From Strongylocentrotus droebachiensis (lineage: Eukaryota; Echinodermata; Echinoidea; Camarodonta; Strongylocentrotidae), in assembly GCA_035222895.1 (NCBI GenBank), contig JAVYIG010002373.1:62001-126000 (forward strand): 64,000 nt of DNA. The letters run 5' to 3'. Below, piece after piece: positions 12,788-25,800 of the stretch. The notes under the pieces were generated by a model that was given only the letters and a program-made list of their open reading frames with translations, was not told where the DNA came from and did not search any database. Both the position numbers and the translations under genes were made by a program. Every line of letters begins with the position of its first letter. Positions within the stretch are counted from its first letter, which is position 1.

Positions 12788-14559
12788 CGGTTGATGAAGC
12801 AGAAATCGTCATGCTAGGTACTTTTATGGAATCAGAGCTGAGCTGCAAGACTACCTGATCATCCGTTAGATCATCCTACCATCATCGGAGATACACTCGC
12901 CAACTCACAGTCAATACATCAATTCATTGGCCAAGCCACTGCGGATTTGATGTAAACCCTTTCTGGCATTCATAAGTCGTTTCCATAAAGTCCATCATTA
13001 TTTCAAATCCCGATTCAGCCAGGAATTGCGAGAACATCAAATGATCAATTTTCAGAATGGAGTGTAAACTATCCAAAGTAACACAATTCAATTTAATTGT
13101 AAATTTGATTGTAATTCTTATGTTACATGGGCTAGAATAGTTTGGATACAAAACATTGATATGCAAGCAAACGGTATGGATACTGTGCATGATGTTGTGA
13201 CAGGCATACCTTAAACAAGCTTAACTAGATGTTAGGGATACAGCCTAGAGTTCTCAGTGTTTCCATGAAATGTATTTGACATTGTGAATACAGCGGTTAG
13301 GTGATGATTTGCTCGAAATACATCTATTGTAAAGTTCTATTTGAAGTGAAATACATCAAAAATATGAACTGTATTAGAAATATGATAGGTACTCTTGATT
13401 TTTTTAAACTGAATGTGCAAATATGTATCATATAAGAGTGATTAAAACATTATGTACAGCATTTATCTATGAATTGAATGAAGTGTCTCAAATTGGATAG
13501 TCATTAATCCATCTGTATGCTATTATGTCATTGACCAAAATGTCGCATTGAAGAATTGTACAAATTAATGCAGATTTCTAGAATTTACAAAACATTTATG
13601 CCTTCAGCTGCTAAAAGCAAAGCTTTCTATTGTACCTGAGATAAATTTTGCTATTTTTAGTTGAATTCTTATGCCTCTAGAATGATATTTACATTGTTAC
13701 TATTTTGTGTTCATTTTTTGATTTATGTCACTCTTTCAGAATGTTTTGATATATCATATATGCACTCTTAATGTTTACCTGCTTTTGTTGTCAGGTATCT
13801 TTTTAAAAATTATTTATATATATAAAATGTATATGGAGAGAGAGAGAGCAAGAGCAAATCATTTGTACCGTAATCAAAGACAATATAGGGAGATAAGATC
13901 GTTGAATACCCAGTTGAATCTTGTAAATTCTTTTTGTTTCTAGATTATTTATTAGAAAAGTCGCAGTTGGATAAACTTGATTGGGATTGGAACTAGTTAA
14001 TATCTTTGTTCAAACTACTAGTTCTGGTACTGATTTGTGCATAGTTTTGAGGAAAAAGATCACAAAATTCCTCTTTGATTTGAAAATAGGTTTTTGCAAC
14101 TTTCAATGTAGAAAGATGCATGATGCCCCTGCGAACTAGTAGTCATCGTGCCACTGCAATGCATACAAAATGGATGATAATGTGAATATACTCTGTTTGT
14201 GCATGCATGTTTCTAACCTGTTTCAGGAGGCATGTTCAGACTTTCAACTCAATTGATCTAACAGCCATTCCTGTGGATCACTCTCACTTTGTTGAAGCCA
14301 TACGATTTGTAAAGAAAACAAAAATGCTGAAAATTATCCAATTTGTTTAACTGCCAATAATTCAATATTTCAATAGCCATTTTGATATATCTTTTTATAG
14401 TTAACGATACCGGTAAACACTAGTGGAGGCATCACACTGTACATTGATATCAATATTTGAGTTGTGACTTTTATAGATGGTTTTGGGTGGGAGGGTCACA
14501 AATAGGTTTTCTTCTAGTTATTAGTGTCATTATTAACACATGAGTACATGTGCATATAT

Positions 14560-14790
14560 CTGTATACAGAACAGTGGTGGCATCTCACAGAGTGGCCATA
14601 AACGGGAGGTTCCGGGTTCAAAACCAAGTAAATACACTTGTGCCCGTTGGTAAGGCATTAATCCCCATTACCAGGTCCCTCGGAGAGGACTTGAAGCCGT
14701 CGGTCCCCTGTTTGCCTAGTTACAAGCATGGACATGCTGTATTATCACTTATCAGTCAGGTAAAACAATCACCACCATCATCATCATCAA
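14560..14790 (+). mobile_element. tRNA-derived SINE (partial)
   Basis: A tRNA-like B-box sequence 'GGTTCCGGGTTCAAAACC' is followed by a SINE body with 'GGTAAGGCATTAATCCC' and 'CCTCGGAGAGGAC', then a (CATCAT)n tail. The A-box side is degraded. No real tRNA cloverleaf. It creates a spurious 94-codon ORF. Confidence 0.6.
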
Positions 14791-14796
14791 ATGATT

Positions 14797-14830
14797 CAAT
14801 TCAAATTCAATTCAATTCAATTCAATTCAA
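14797..14830 (+). repeat. (TTCAA)n tract
   Basis: Pentanucleotide repeat followed by 'atgaacatttattttcttcc'. Similar (TTCAA/TTCAAG)n plus 'TTTATTCAA' junctions occur at 18,423-18,455 and 34,207-34,235, so this is probably the terminus of one dispersed repeat family. Confidence 0.6.
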
Positions 14831-16084
14831 ATGAACATTTATTTTCTTCCATTCAATTTGACAACATATTTGACATCTGTTCAAACAATACAATTTATAT
14901 GTAGGAACATAAATATAATCAACAGTGTATATATCAAAGGTCTGTGGAACTCAGATGTTATTTGGCAACATCATTTTCACGATGAAATTTAAAATGTTGA
15001 ATTTCATTTGCACGACTCACAAAAAAGAAGATACACAATTGGCATTGTCTGAGTATTCAGGGGCTGGCCCCTAATGCCCGACATATTTTTGAGTTCTTGA
15101 TACAAAAAAAATGTCTGTGTTCTGTTTGTACTTGTTAAGTTAATTGCATTGATGTGTGTATGAAGTATATCATTGTGACTAATAGAAATACTGGTAGGGA
15201 AATTTTAGAAGAAGAAGTTCTGTTCAAACCTGGATAGATGTTTTAAATGTTGGCAGCTATGCAGAAGGTTTGGGAAGTATGCTTCAAGATGGCTTTCTAA
15301 AGATGAATACACACCCTCCCCCTCCCACTCAGAGGTATATTTTATTGTCTCTGCGATACCATTGACCAGCAGCTTGTGCTTTTCGTACTTAAAATCAGTT
15401 CCAGACTGTTTAAATCGCTCATTTTTTATTCATTGTTTTTTTTACCATGGAACTTCTCAGAATGAATGTAAATTCTGTGACCAACCAATAATCAGACAGG
15501 CGATCTGCTTGTAAAAGTCATGGGGTTCCTGACTGACCTAAAGGTTTATATTTATCATTGCAGCATGAGCTAAATCCAGGATTTTGTTTCAGTCTTGTAA
15601 GTCTGAAATGCTCAAAGCAGAATTGAATGCAAGTGTAAAAAAGAGACTGAATCATATTTTTGTAAGGAACATAAAAAATGTATAACTAGTGTAGTTGAAT
15701 TATTTTTTAAACAGGTTTAAACCTGTTATTATCCAGAAAGGATGTTGGTTAAAGTATTCCAGACTTCTGTGTTGATATGATTGCAACAGATTTAAAGGGA
15801 CTAGGTTGAATTTGTATTTTTTGTGTGTTCATAACGATGCACATGTATTTAACTTTTATTTTCCCTTACGATTTTCTCAAACAATTGTCGCTAAATGAAA
15901 ACAAATTCCATGATAGAGAATGAACATTGGTTCTTATGTTAATAAGTAATATTAAACAATTCAAAATTCAGACTCAGTGCCTTGTTATCACAGTGAAACA
16001 TTGACCCCAATATCTAGATTATTTTTCTGGCCATTTTCACGCTGCCCCTTACCATTAATAAATACACAAAATATGGTCAAGGTA

Positions 16085-16240
16085 CTCGTCTGATAGAATA
16101 CAAGGACATTTCATCGGGCTGTGGACCACATGGTTCACTGTTCGAGTCTTGCTGTAGCACTAATGTCCTTTGGCAAGACACTAATCTACATTTGCCACTC
16201 TCCACCCAGGTGTTAAATGGGTACCAGTAGGAAGTAACCA
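16085..16240 (+). mobile_element. tRNA-derived SINE fragment
   Basis: Contains a B-box-like 'GGTTCACTGTTCGAGTC' and the SINE body 'CTTTGGCAAGACACTAATC ... CCACCCAGGTGTTAAATGGG'. The last part resembles the body of the complete SINE at 58,729-59,042. Confidence 0.6.
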
Positions 16241-16440
16241 ATCATTTCACTCAATTTAAAGTTCCCTTTTTTTTCATAACATAACTATATATTTTTTGAG
16301 AAATATTGTATTAACAAAATTCTGTTGTGAAAACTTACAAATCAGTTTGTTTCTTTCTCTTTTTCATGAGGCTATATATGCATGTTGAAAAAGGGAAAGC
16401 AATTGAGATGTATTTAAAATTTGTGTCATTATGGAGGTAC

Positions 16441-16528
16441 TTTTCATTTTATTTTGGGCTATTTTCATCTTATTTTGGGCTATTTTCATCTTATTTTGGG
16501 CTATTTTCATCTTATTTTGGGCTATTTT
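16441..16528 (+). repeat. 21-bp tandem repeat, four copies
   Basis: Four near-perfect copies of a unit starting 'TTATTTTGGGCTATTTTCATC', in the FCHO 3' UTR. The 21-bp period keeps one frame open (repeating SSYFGLF), which explains the 71-codon ORF at 16,327. Confidence 0.9.
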
Positions 16529-17070
16529 TTAATCTTTTTTGAGGGCTAGGATGCAAAATTCAGTCCAAAGTGTTATGAATAGCAAGATAACTGATATAAC
16601 CAAATACCAAGTTCAAAGTTTTTTGTTTTTTTTAATTTCACTGCTAAAAAACATTTTCCCCTTTTTGAATAACTAACTGGAAACCAAAGAAGTTTATTTC
16701 TTTTTTATACAGTTTAAAACAAAATTGCCTGGAAATTTCTCATTTGTTTATTCAATCACTTTGGAATAGATGAATGCACAATTCAAGCATTATCATTTTC
16801 ACTTAAAATATTTAGAATGGTACATTGTATGTGGCTAAACTAGCTCTTCTGTTTATATGCTGTGTGTATACTGTCACATTATATGTAACATAATGGTGTA
16901 TAATTCTGTATTTAGTATACACATTGTACAAATGATATATGAATATAAGATTATAGCATTTTCTTTCTGTGTGTATTGGAGATCACTTTAGCATACTGTG
17001 ATTTGTCAAAGTAATGTATAATGTAGATGTATGTCCGTGTGTGGCATACACACAGTGCATTGATTGATTG

Positions 17071-17076
17071 AATAAA
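17071..17076 (+). terminator. Polyadenylation signal AATAAA (FCHO, probable)
   Basis: Canonical hexamer following GT-rich sequence. The nearest upstream gene on this strand is FCHO, and no exon of another gene intervenes. Confidence 0.5.
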
Positions 17077-17092
17077 GATTCAAGCCAGCTCT

Positions 17093-19841
17093 TGAGTTTC
17101 TTATATTAAAACATTGGTCTTTCTTTTTATTTTCTGTAACCATGATTAATATTTAATTAATGTACTATGATGTAGGCCTGCGGATACAATACTAGTATCT
17201 AAAGTCTAAACCCAAATATAGGGTAGAGATAGAGAGGGAGCAGAGAGAGAGAGAGAGAGAGAAAGGGAGAGGGGAGGGGGAGAAAGAATGAGGGAGACAA
17301 AAAAATGGCACTGTAGTGTCCTCTGGGAAGACAGCAGGGGCCCTTTCCATTCCCCTCCTCTCTCAGCTCTTTTCATTTCATATGACGCTTTTTTACGTAC
17401 TCCTTTGTTCATGGTTTCTTTTCCCATTCCATTTTCTACTTACAATCATATTTATAGTTATTTATATAGTATTTGGTTTGAAATTGATTGTATTGTTACC
17501 ACCTTCAATAATGTACCTTGTTTATAGGTATAGAGTTATAGAGTTATAGAGTTTTTTTAAGAAACAATTGTTTTTGAGGCACCTTACTTTTACAAGCAAA
17601 GTAGCTTTCCCAATTTCTCTTTGTCCCTTCTTTTATCAATGCATAGTTTTCTTTTCAATGCATGTTGACATGTATGGATGTTTGGATTTTTGCTCATGTT
17701 ATAATGTCATTTTCAAAATGTTGAAAGAAAGATCAAATAAACTTACACCTTGTTACTTGAAACTTATTCTGCAATAAGTTCTCCTATATCTTCAGTCTAG
17801 TTTTGCATTCAGTAGATTGATATAATGGATTCACAATTTTTAATTTTTTGTTTATTTTCTTGTAATTTAACAGTATTTGTCCCTGTGAAATTGCTAAATA
17901 GAATGAAGGTCACATGGAGTTAGAGTTAGGGTAAGAGTTAGAGACTCGGTAACACTGCCTCAGATTCTGAAACAAAATGTTAGGGTTAGGGTAGCTAGGT
18001 CAGTGTTCTGCATGTATTTTTCATTAGAGGGCGTCCTGTTCCAAAACAAAAACAAAACTGCAGGAGAAAATATTTTGACGTCTGCGAAGTTTTTTGGAAA
18101 TAAAACGAACATTTATCGTACGAGAGCAGATACTAATTACCAATTAGAAGGTATGTTCTCTTTGAAAAAGCATAAAAGATTATCAATTAGAATAAATCAG
18201 CTAATTTTTATATCTTGTATGGTCTATTTATCGTGTGATTGAAACCATGAGAGTCGACGGCACTCGTGTCGACGCAACCAACAGGCTCCAGCGGGGCGTC
18301 TGGACCAATCGCTGCCGACGCTAAGGCGTTGGTGACCAGCGGAGTTTCGCTGCGTACACTCGTGCATCTGCAGACACGGCACGGCAATGCAAACCTGTGC
18401 GAGACAACTATAGATCTACTATAAGTTCAAGTTCAAGTTCAAGTTTATTCAAACCAAATCAAACATAAACAATGGTACAAGATATAACAGGAAGGAACAC
18501 TTCGGCCAATACACCGGGTTTACGGTTATGGGCGCCATTTTAATTTACGAGTAAACAAACCGTTGAGTTGACATGATTGACCTCTGGAGGTCAGTGGTTT
18601 ACGCATTAATTAAGATAGCGCCCATGCAATGTGAGCGCTGTGCACTCGCATCATATTTCAGTTTTACTCGTACATGTAAGTTAAAATGGCACCCATGTCT
18701 GCGTATGCGCACTGTTGTAACCGTAAACTGGTGTATTCGGATTACTTGCTTGATTGATGCTGTGTTGTGTACTAGTAATTAAAGCAACTGTGTGTGTGTG
18801 TGTAGAATAGGATGCACAAAGAACTTGCGCATCTATCTAGCTCTGTACAATGAGTTTACGCGCTCTCATTGGCCGGTCTGCTCGAGTGGCTCGAATTTCA
18901 GTGCGAGAGGAACTACTTTACTTACGCGCAACTTAAGTTCAATGGCAAAGTCAATACATAATATTACGTCACACCACCGAGATTTTGACTCGTCCTGCTT
19001 TAAACAGGTGACGCACTTCACACATAGGTGATGCACACACGGCATTGCAAACACATAAAATAGAAAAATCAATGAATTTTTCAGAATAAATTTCCAGTTT
19101 GTAGATCTACCTTAAATATGACGAAAATGAGAATTGTTCAAACTTAAGAAATAGTTAAGTCAAACTTAAACTTAAGTGAAATACTTAAGTGAAAAAGTCA
19201 TAACAAATAGAGGGTTTGACTGAAATATCATATCATAATTTTGGTATCGAAAAAACCGGAAAATTGCAAGCTTGCTCCTCGCACAAATATCTTTTAGCAT
19301 TGAGTGAATAGAGACCAGCGATAGCCAATCAGAAGGGCCCATGTCGGACATGCTAGGCGCCAAGTTATAAAAATGAGGCTGAGATCGGATGAGCGATCTG
19401 CGCATGTGCTACATGTAAGCTAAATCTCCTCGTGAGATGTAGCCTAGAATATTTGCGGTTTTTATTTCGTCAGTCCATCTCCACGTTGATATCAATTGAT
19501 TGAATTTAATTAATTCTAAAAGGCACATGTTTTCCTGAATTGTGTTTGTTAATTGTTATTCTGACATCTCTGCAACTGTGCCCTTCCAGTGACTTTCCAT
19601 TGTTGTTGGTAAATACTCACTACCCATGCAAAATGTCTAATCGTGTGGTCTTGTCTTGATCTTTGCAAGAACATTTACCACCATTGACCACTTTAACACC
19701 ATAATTTTGTTCATTCTTCACCATCAGTTGGAAAGACTTCTCCAGTGTAAGTTGCACATGATCAAACAGAAAAAGGTTTAACTTTGAGGAGCAACTCAAC
19801 TGCACCTCCATCGTACCACAAGAACCCTGTTGATCATCGCC
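17093..19841. other. Intergenic region and WDR45 upstream sequence
   Basis: No coding exon recognised. Contents: a (GA)n tract at 17,226-17,285; TTAGGG-like units at 17,918-17,993; a CpG-rich patch at 18,241-18,420; a (TTCAAG)n tract at 18,423-18,448; a MITE at 18,510-18,735. The WDR45 promoter and any 5' UTR exon must lie near the right end but no clear core promoter is visible. Confidence 0.6.
18510..18735. mobile_element. MITE with TACACC(G/A)GTTTACGGTTA termini
   Basis: The left arm 'ACACCGGGTTTACGGTTA', then GCCATTTTAA and TTACGAGTAAA blocks, is repeated in inverted order on the right, ending 'CCGTAAACTGGTGTA'. TA flanks both ends, as expected for a TA-targeting element. Non-coding. Confidence 0.7.
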
Positions 19842-22800
19842 ATGGCAACAAGAGGAATTCTGTCACTTAAATTCAACCAAGACCAAGGTGAGGAACTTGG
19901 CTAAAAAATACACTTTTTTGTGCTAAATTATTATTTTTGGATGTTAACTTAACCCCCAATTTAAACCCTTCAAAAAATGAACTACGATTGCAGTGACAAA
20001 TCTAAAATTATAAAGCCTACATTTTGTATGGTTGCAAGACATAAATTCTCCTATCGGAGACTTTGTAAACACAAATTTCATTTGACAGTAGATATGCTTC
20101 ATTTACGACATTCAATATAATAAACTGTTCCAATACCCAATATTAATGGTTATATGTGACAAAAGAATTGTATTGAAAAGTCACAAACGAGTCCATTTAT
20201 TCTAAATTTAGTACAATATCCTTATACATTGCTAAACAGTTGATGGTACCATGTACAGGTGTGTATTACTTTAGAAGTGGATGGAAGGTGTGTCGGTAGT
20301 GTGATGCTGCGAGATTTGGTTTTGTTATTCCTTTAAATATATTACTTTCCCAGTAGCATTGTCCTGCTAGTTCAACATCATACTTTTACTGAATAAACAC
20401 AATTATTTACAAAAAATGTTGTTACTATTCCCCACCAGGTTGTTTCAGCTGTGGAACCGAGACAGGACTACTTATCTACAATGCAGACCCTCTTGCTCTC
20501 AAGTTAAGATTAGGTAAGAACTAATGTAAATGCGGAAATATTTGCGGTACGTTAATTTTTGCGGATTTCACGCTAAGATCGGCAAGCGCAAATTTTAGAA
20601 CTCGCGAAAACATAAGCATGACTTTTTATGTGTTTTTGAATGGGCTGAATTGTGTGCAACGCAAATTTAAGGACCTGCGAATATGTTTTTAGGTCGCTCA
20701 GCGCGAAAATTAAATCACACAAAAATAACAGCGTTAACAGTATCAGCCTTCAGTTTACAGAGTAATCTCGATTTGGGATAATCCCTTTCCCCTTCCGTCT
20801 GTTATTTAAAAACATGTTGCTTTCAGTATCGGGAAAGAATATCAGACATCTATAAGGCCAAGTTAAAGAATTCCTAGTTTCTTGTCTCATATGTCCTCTT
20901 CCCTTTCCCTCCTCCTTCTGACTACATAGTAGAGGCTTACTGTGTTTCCCCATATCCATGCCACATGGCATTTTTTCCTCTGAAGTATTTTGTGCAATTG
21001 GAGTATAGGAGTGTCAAGTCTGACAGACATGAGCACTATACAAGAACCCACTACCATTATTAACTTCCTAGTGTCTCATGAGTAAGCCCATTTGATATTT
21101 TTTTCTTAAAAAAGTGGTTCCCCCAAAATATTAATACTTGCAACTATGTATACGGTATGCATTATTGCTTAGAATTTACTAATAATGATCATATCCATTG
21201 TATTCCTATTTGAAGCCTCGTCTCTAAATGTAGCATTGTTCTGTCCTTTTTTGCAGACAAGGAGGATGTTGGGAGTGTTTGTCAGGTTGAGATGCTTCAC
21301 AGAACAAATCTCATAGCTGTTGTGGGTAAGATTTCCATTGATAGATGGACGGATAGATGGATGGATTGATTGATTGCTTGATTGATTGATTGATTGATTA
21401 ATGAATGGGTGGATGGACACATTAGATTGATAGCTTGATTGATTCTCAATGTATTTCCATGTATTTCATTAATGGAATTATACATTAACAGGGGGGGGGG
21501 GGGGGGGTCCCCAAACAAAATTCAAACATGTACAATTGGAAGGAGTACAATACAATGGAAGGAGTATGGACTGATGTATGCAAAACATAAAGTATTGTCG
21601 GGCTCGAGGGCTTGCTTGTGGGTTCTAAGGTTCTTAGATGAATTTTATTTACAAGATTGACAAAACTTTGCCCTTCTTTTAAAAAATATAACACATAATT
21701 GTCGGTAAGACATGTATTATTCTAGACAGTTATTCTAGAAATGTCCATCACCTTTCATTGTTGTCCCATATATACAAATTCGTGCTGTGTTTCATGTTTT
21801 TGAGTTGCAATTTTTATATATTTTTTACTCTTTTGCCGTAAAGGCTGCACCCCAAATTTTTGATATTTTCTCTTCCAAAAATACTGCGGCCTTTACACCG
21901 GAAAATACAGTAATATCAGTTTGATAGATAGACTGATGAATGGTAAACAGGGAAAGGAAGAGAGTGAGGGATGGCTTTATAGACGGATAATAATTTTGGT
22001 CTCGGATGAATATTAAACTGTAGCTGTTATTTGTTCAAAGATTTTTAAAACAAGTACAAAACAGTCACGTGTGAACCATGATTTAATATTTTGCTTTGCA
22101 CTTGTTCTACATCCAGCTGGAGGTGCTACCCCAAAGTTTGCAGAGAACACAGTTCTTATATGGGACAACCTGAAGAAGAAGTTCATCCTGGAATTCACCT
22201 TTCCTGCCCTGGTGCTGTCTGTTAGACTTACCAGAGAGAGGTAAATGTTCATTTATTGTGATAAAATGATTTGAAGGTTGATTCCAGATTATTGCTTTTC
22301 ATGAGTCAATAAAAGATAATACAGATTTCTTTGGCTTCTTATCGTCTCATTTATGAGTTTGTGTCATGTCCTCTCATCTAGGTACACTGTACCAGTGCGA
22401 TGTTGATAGAAAAAAAGATGACATAATGTACAAATTTTTCAATTGTGTAGGAGTATTGAAGTCAATATCAGATCTTCACATAGGCTGTCACCAGTTGTTT
22501 AAAGTGACGGAAAGTTATTCGGCTGGTGATGTTAGATTGAACATTCTGTGTACAAACTTGTATATTTTCTTATCAAATTCACAACAGAGCTTCCTTTGAC
22601 TATTTTATGAACTCTGTAGAATCTAGCATTCAGAAATATTTCTAAACATAAACAATCCATAGATATTTTGAATGATTATAATTATAATATCCAATTATAT
22701 AGGAAAGTTCATCAAAGTGTATGTTCTACAACTAAAAGTGAATATCCCCCCTAATCATTTAAGCATGATATTTGTAGGTTTATAATTTGACTTATTTTAT

Positions 22801-25800
22801 TCAGTCACTCTCCCTTATCTCTCTTCCATTCTATGCAACTTCCTGATGATTATTTGTAATTGTTCTGACTATATTCAGATTGATAGTTGCACTTAGGACA
22901 AAAGTCTACGTCTACAGCTTTCCTGATAACCCACAGAAATTGATGGCCATTGATACACGATCAAACCCTAATGGTGAGTTAGCATTATCAACATGAACTT
23001 TTTTCCCTGCGACGGGGGTGGGTGAGGAGGAAGAATTGGCACGTAGATAGGAGTGGTCTTGTATTGTAGCATAATGCTAAGGAATGAATGGAGGAAAGTT
23101 GAGTTTCCTTGATTTGCATTGTATAAAATAAGTGATTTAGTTTTTCAGAGAGGACCTTAAGCCGTATGTTTTATAAAATTTATACAAATATACCACTCTT
23201 CTTTAACATGTATCTCATAATCCAATTGGTTGTTTCTATGTCTTTCCTTCTATTTATCTACTAGTTAATTGTTTGTTTTTGTTTTCTGTCAACTCAAATA
23301 TTATTTTATTGATTTTTGTATGAGTATACATGTATATGATATGTATCGCAATACCATGTAACACAACAAATTTCCATTGTTAAATGGACAATAAATATGA
23401 ACCTTAATAGTCCATATCGCTACAGTTGGCTTTAAAAAAATGAATGTCATTTCTACGTTTTCATTATTATGAAAGTTTTGCATGATTGAGTACTTGGACA
23501 TTTCCTTTCTTACATCCAGGTATATTAGAAGCATGCCCGACATCTGATCATCCCCTGATCGTCTTCCCTGGGCATAAGTCAGGCAGTATCCAGTTAGTCG
23601 ACCTCTCCATGGCCCAACCTGGGAAGTCATCAGCTCCAGTCACCATCAACGCTCATCAGGGGGATATCCACTGTATAGCCATCAACCAAGAGGGCAGTCT
23701 TGTTGCGACAGCGTCCACTAAGGTATGGAGAGATTTGTGAGGGAGGGAGGGAAGCAGTACACGGGAGCGACAGAGGCAAATTGGTAGAGGGAGGGGGAGG
23801 GAGAGAGAGAGAGAATGAGAGAGAGAGAGAATGAGAGAGAGAGAGAGAGAATGAGAGAGAGAGAGAGAGTGAGAGTGTGTGTTAGTGTGGGGTGAGAGTG
23901 AGAGAGAGAGAGTGAGTGTGTGAGTGAGAGAAGGGTGGGGTGGGGTTGAGGATAATTTTGTTTAAACAAAGAGAAAGAGAACCAGTTGAGGCGTGATGGC
24001 AATAAGTTTTGCAATTCCAACATAGTTGTGATAGCAGCCTATGTGAATAGAAAATGCTGATTGATACGATTACTACTTCTACTTCTACTAGAGCTTTCCT
24101 TGTTTTTTTACCTTAATTGCAGAGAATGTTCTTTGAAAAATACCAAAACAGTGCTGATAGAAAGTTGTGATATGAATGTGTGATATGAAAATATGCAGTG
24201 ATATACACAAAAAAAAACCCAATTTTTTAGTTCTAATATTGCACCAGCATGATACAGTTACCTTAGAATATTCACTCTATTTTCTTAATAAAGATAAATT
24301 GATCTGGATTTGTGTAGTGCTTAATACGGAATACTGACTCTGAGTGCTGTACAAATACAACCTGGACATCGTATTCATGTACCCACACAGTGTGCACAAT
24401 TGGCACTCCCTGGGGAGTATTCCTACCATATAGTCACTGCGAGGGCATATGACAATTTCTATCACAAAGGCTTTGGCCATTCTACCAGGTCCCCATATCT
24501 CTACCGGGTACGGACTTGGCACATGTAGATTAATGTCTTACCAAATGACATTGCTGGTCAGGGATCTAACCCACAATCATTGCATTTCCAATAATGTTAA
24601 ATCTGAGATGCATGGCCCTATGTGTTATCAGTGTCTGTGATATGGTATTACATGTATATTGATGCCCTATAAAAATTGCGCTTCAAAATGATCAAGAAGT
24701 GCCTCAAAAGAGTGAAAATCTTTGAGTGGCCTGTTTTACCATACTCATTTTCCCCAATAATCTGTAGTGTTATAAAAACATTAGAGAAAAAATTCTGACA
24801 TTTCTCATTCCAATCATAGATATCTTGATAATCAGACGGGCGATTGGCTTGTAAAAGTCATGGGATACATGTATGACCTAAAGATTTATAATTATGATTG
24901 CATCATGAGTTAAATCCGGATTTTTGAAGAATCTGAGGCAAAGTTACCCAATCCCTTTAAACCATTCATCTACGACACCTCTACGGGTTGTTTTATTCGT
25001 TACAGGGTACCCTGATCCGAGTGTTTGACACCCACAACAAGCGTCTAGTTATTGAACTACGAAGAGGTTCTGATCCTGCTACTCTGTACTGGTAAGTGCT
25101 ATATGAAAGTCACAATCAATCCTGGTAATAAGGGCAAATTAACATGAATATTATTCTCCTTCCCTAATATTTTTCCCATACTTTGCCAAATATCTCCCCT
25201 TACCTTTTATTCCTGTCTTTTGTGTTGATATTTTTATCACTATCAAATTTGGATAAAATGTTCATCTTAAATAAATGCTTTCTTCTCCATATGCTCTTCA
25301 TTCCCCCTCTCTCTCTATCAACATGAATTTTACAGATGCACCTTGTTAGGTTTTGATGACATCAAGAATCTTCTTGTACTCAGAATAAGGATTTTCATTA
25401 TTTCTTATTGTTCACATATGGAAACATAGGTAAACAAAAATACCCATGTGGTTGATTGAATGAATGAATGAGGAGAGGTTTTGCATGCATGCTATTAACC
25501 AACATGCACCATCATTATCATCATTGAGTGTCTGTTTTTCTCACGCTGTGGGGTTGAACGTTTCATTGGATGCTCTCATGTCTTTCTTCTTGTGTCTCCT
25601 TCCAGGTCTTGTGAGGTCTGCCACAGGGTTTTGAGCCCACAACCTGGAAGTTCATTGCTCTGTAAATTAACCAAATTTCTATTTTTTCTTTTTTCTCCTG
25701 CAGCATAAACTTCAGCAATGACTCTGCCTATCTATGTGCTTCTAGTGATAAGGGAACAGTTCACATCTTTGCATTGAAAGATTCATCATTGAACAAGAGA

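Larger units (their letters stand above)
12788..17092 (+). other. FCHO 3' UTR, about 4.3 kb (inferred)
   Basis: AT-rich sequence between the FCHO stop and a canonical AATAAA at 17,071. It holds two SINE pieces, a short (TTCAA)n tract and a 21-bp tandem repeat, and no supported exon. The 94-codon ORF at 14,550-14,834 is SINE sequence. Whether the UTR runs the full distance or ends earlier is not decided by sequence; an internal AATAAA occurs near 16,053. Confidence 0.5.

Noticed and set aside
14550-14834. 94-codon ORF in the FCHO 3' UTR
   Set aside because: Coincides with a SINE and its (CAT)n and (TTCAA)n tails.
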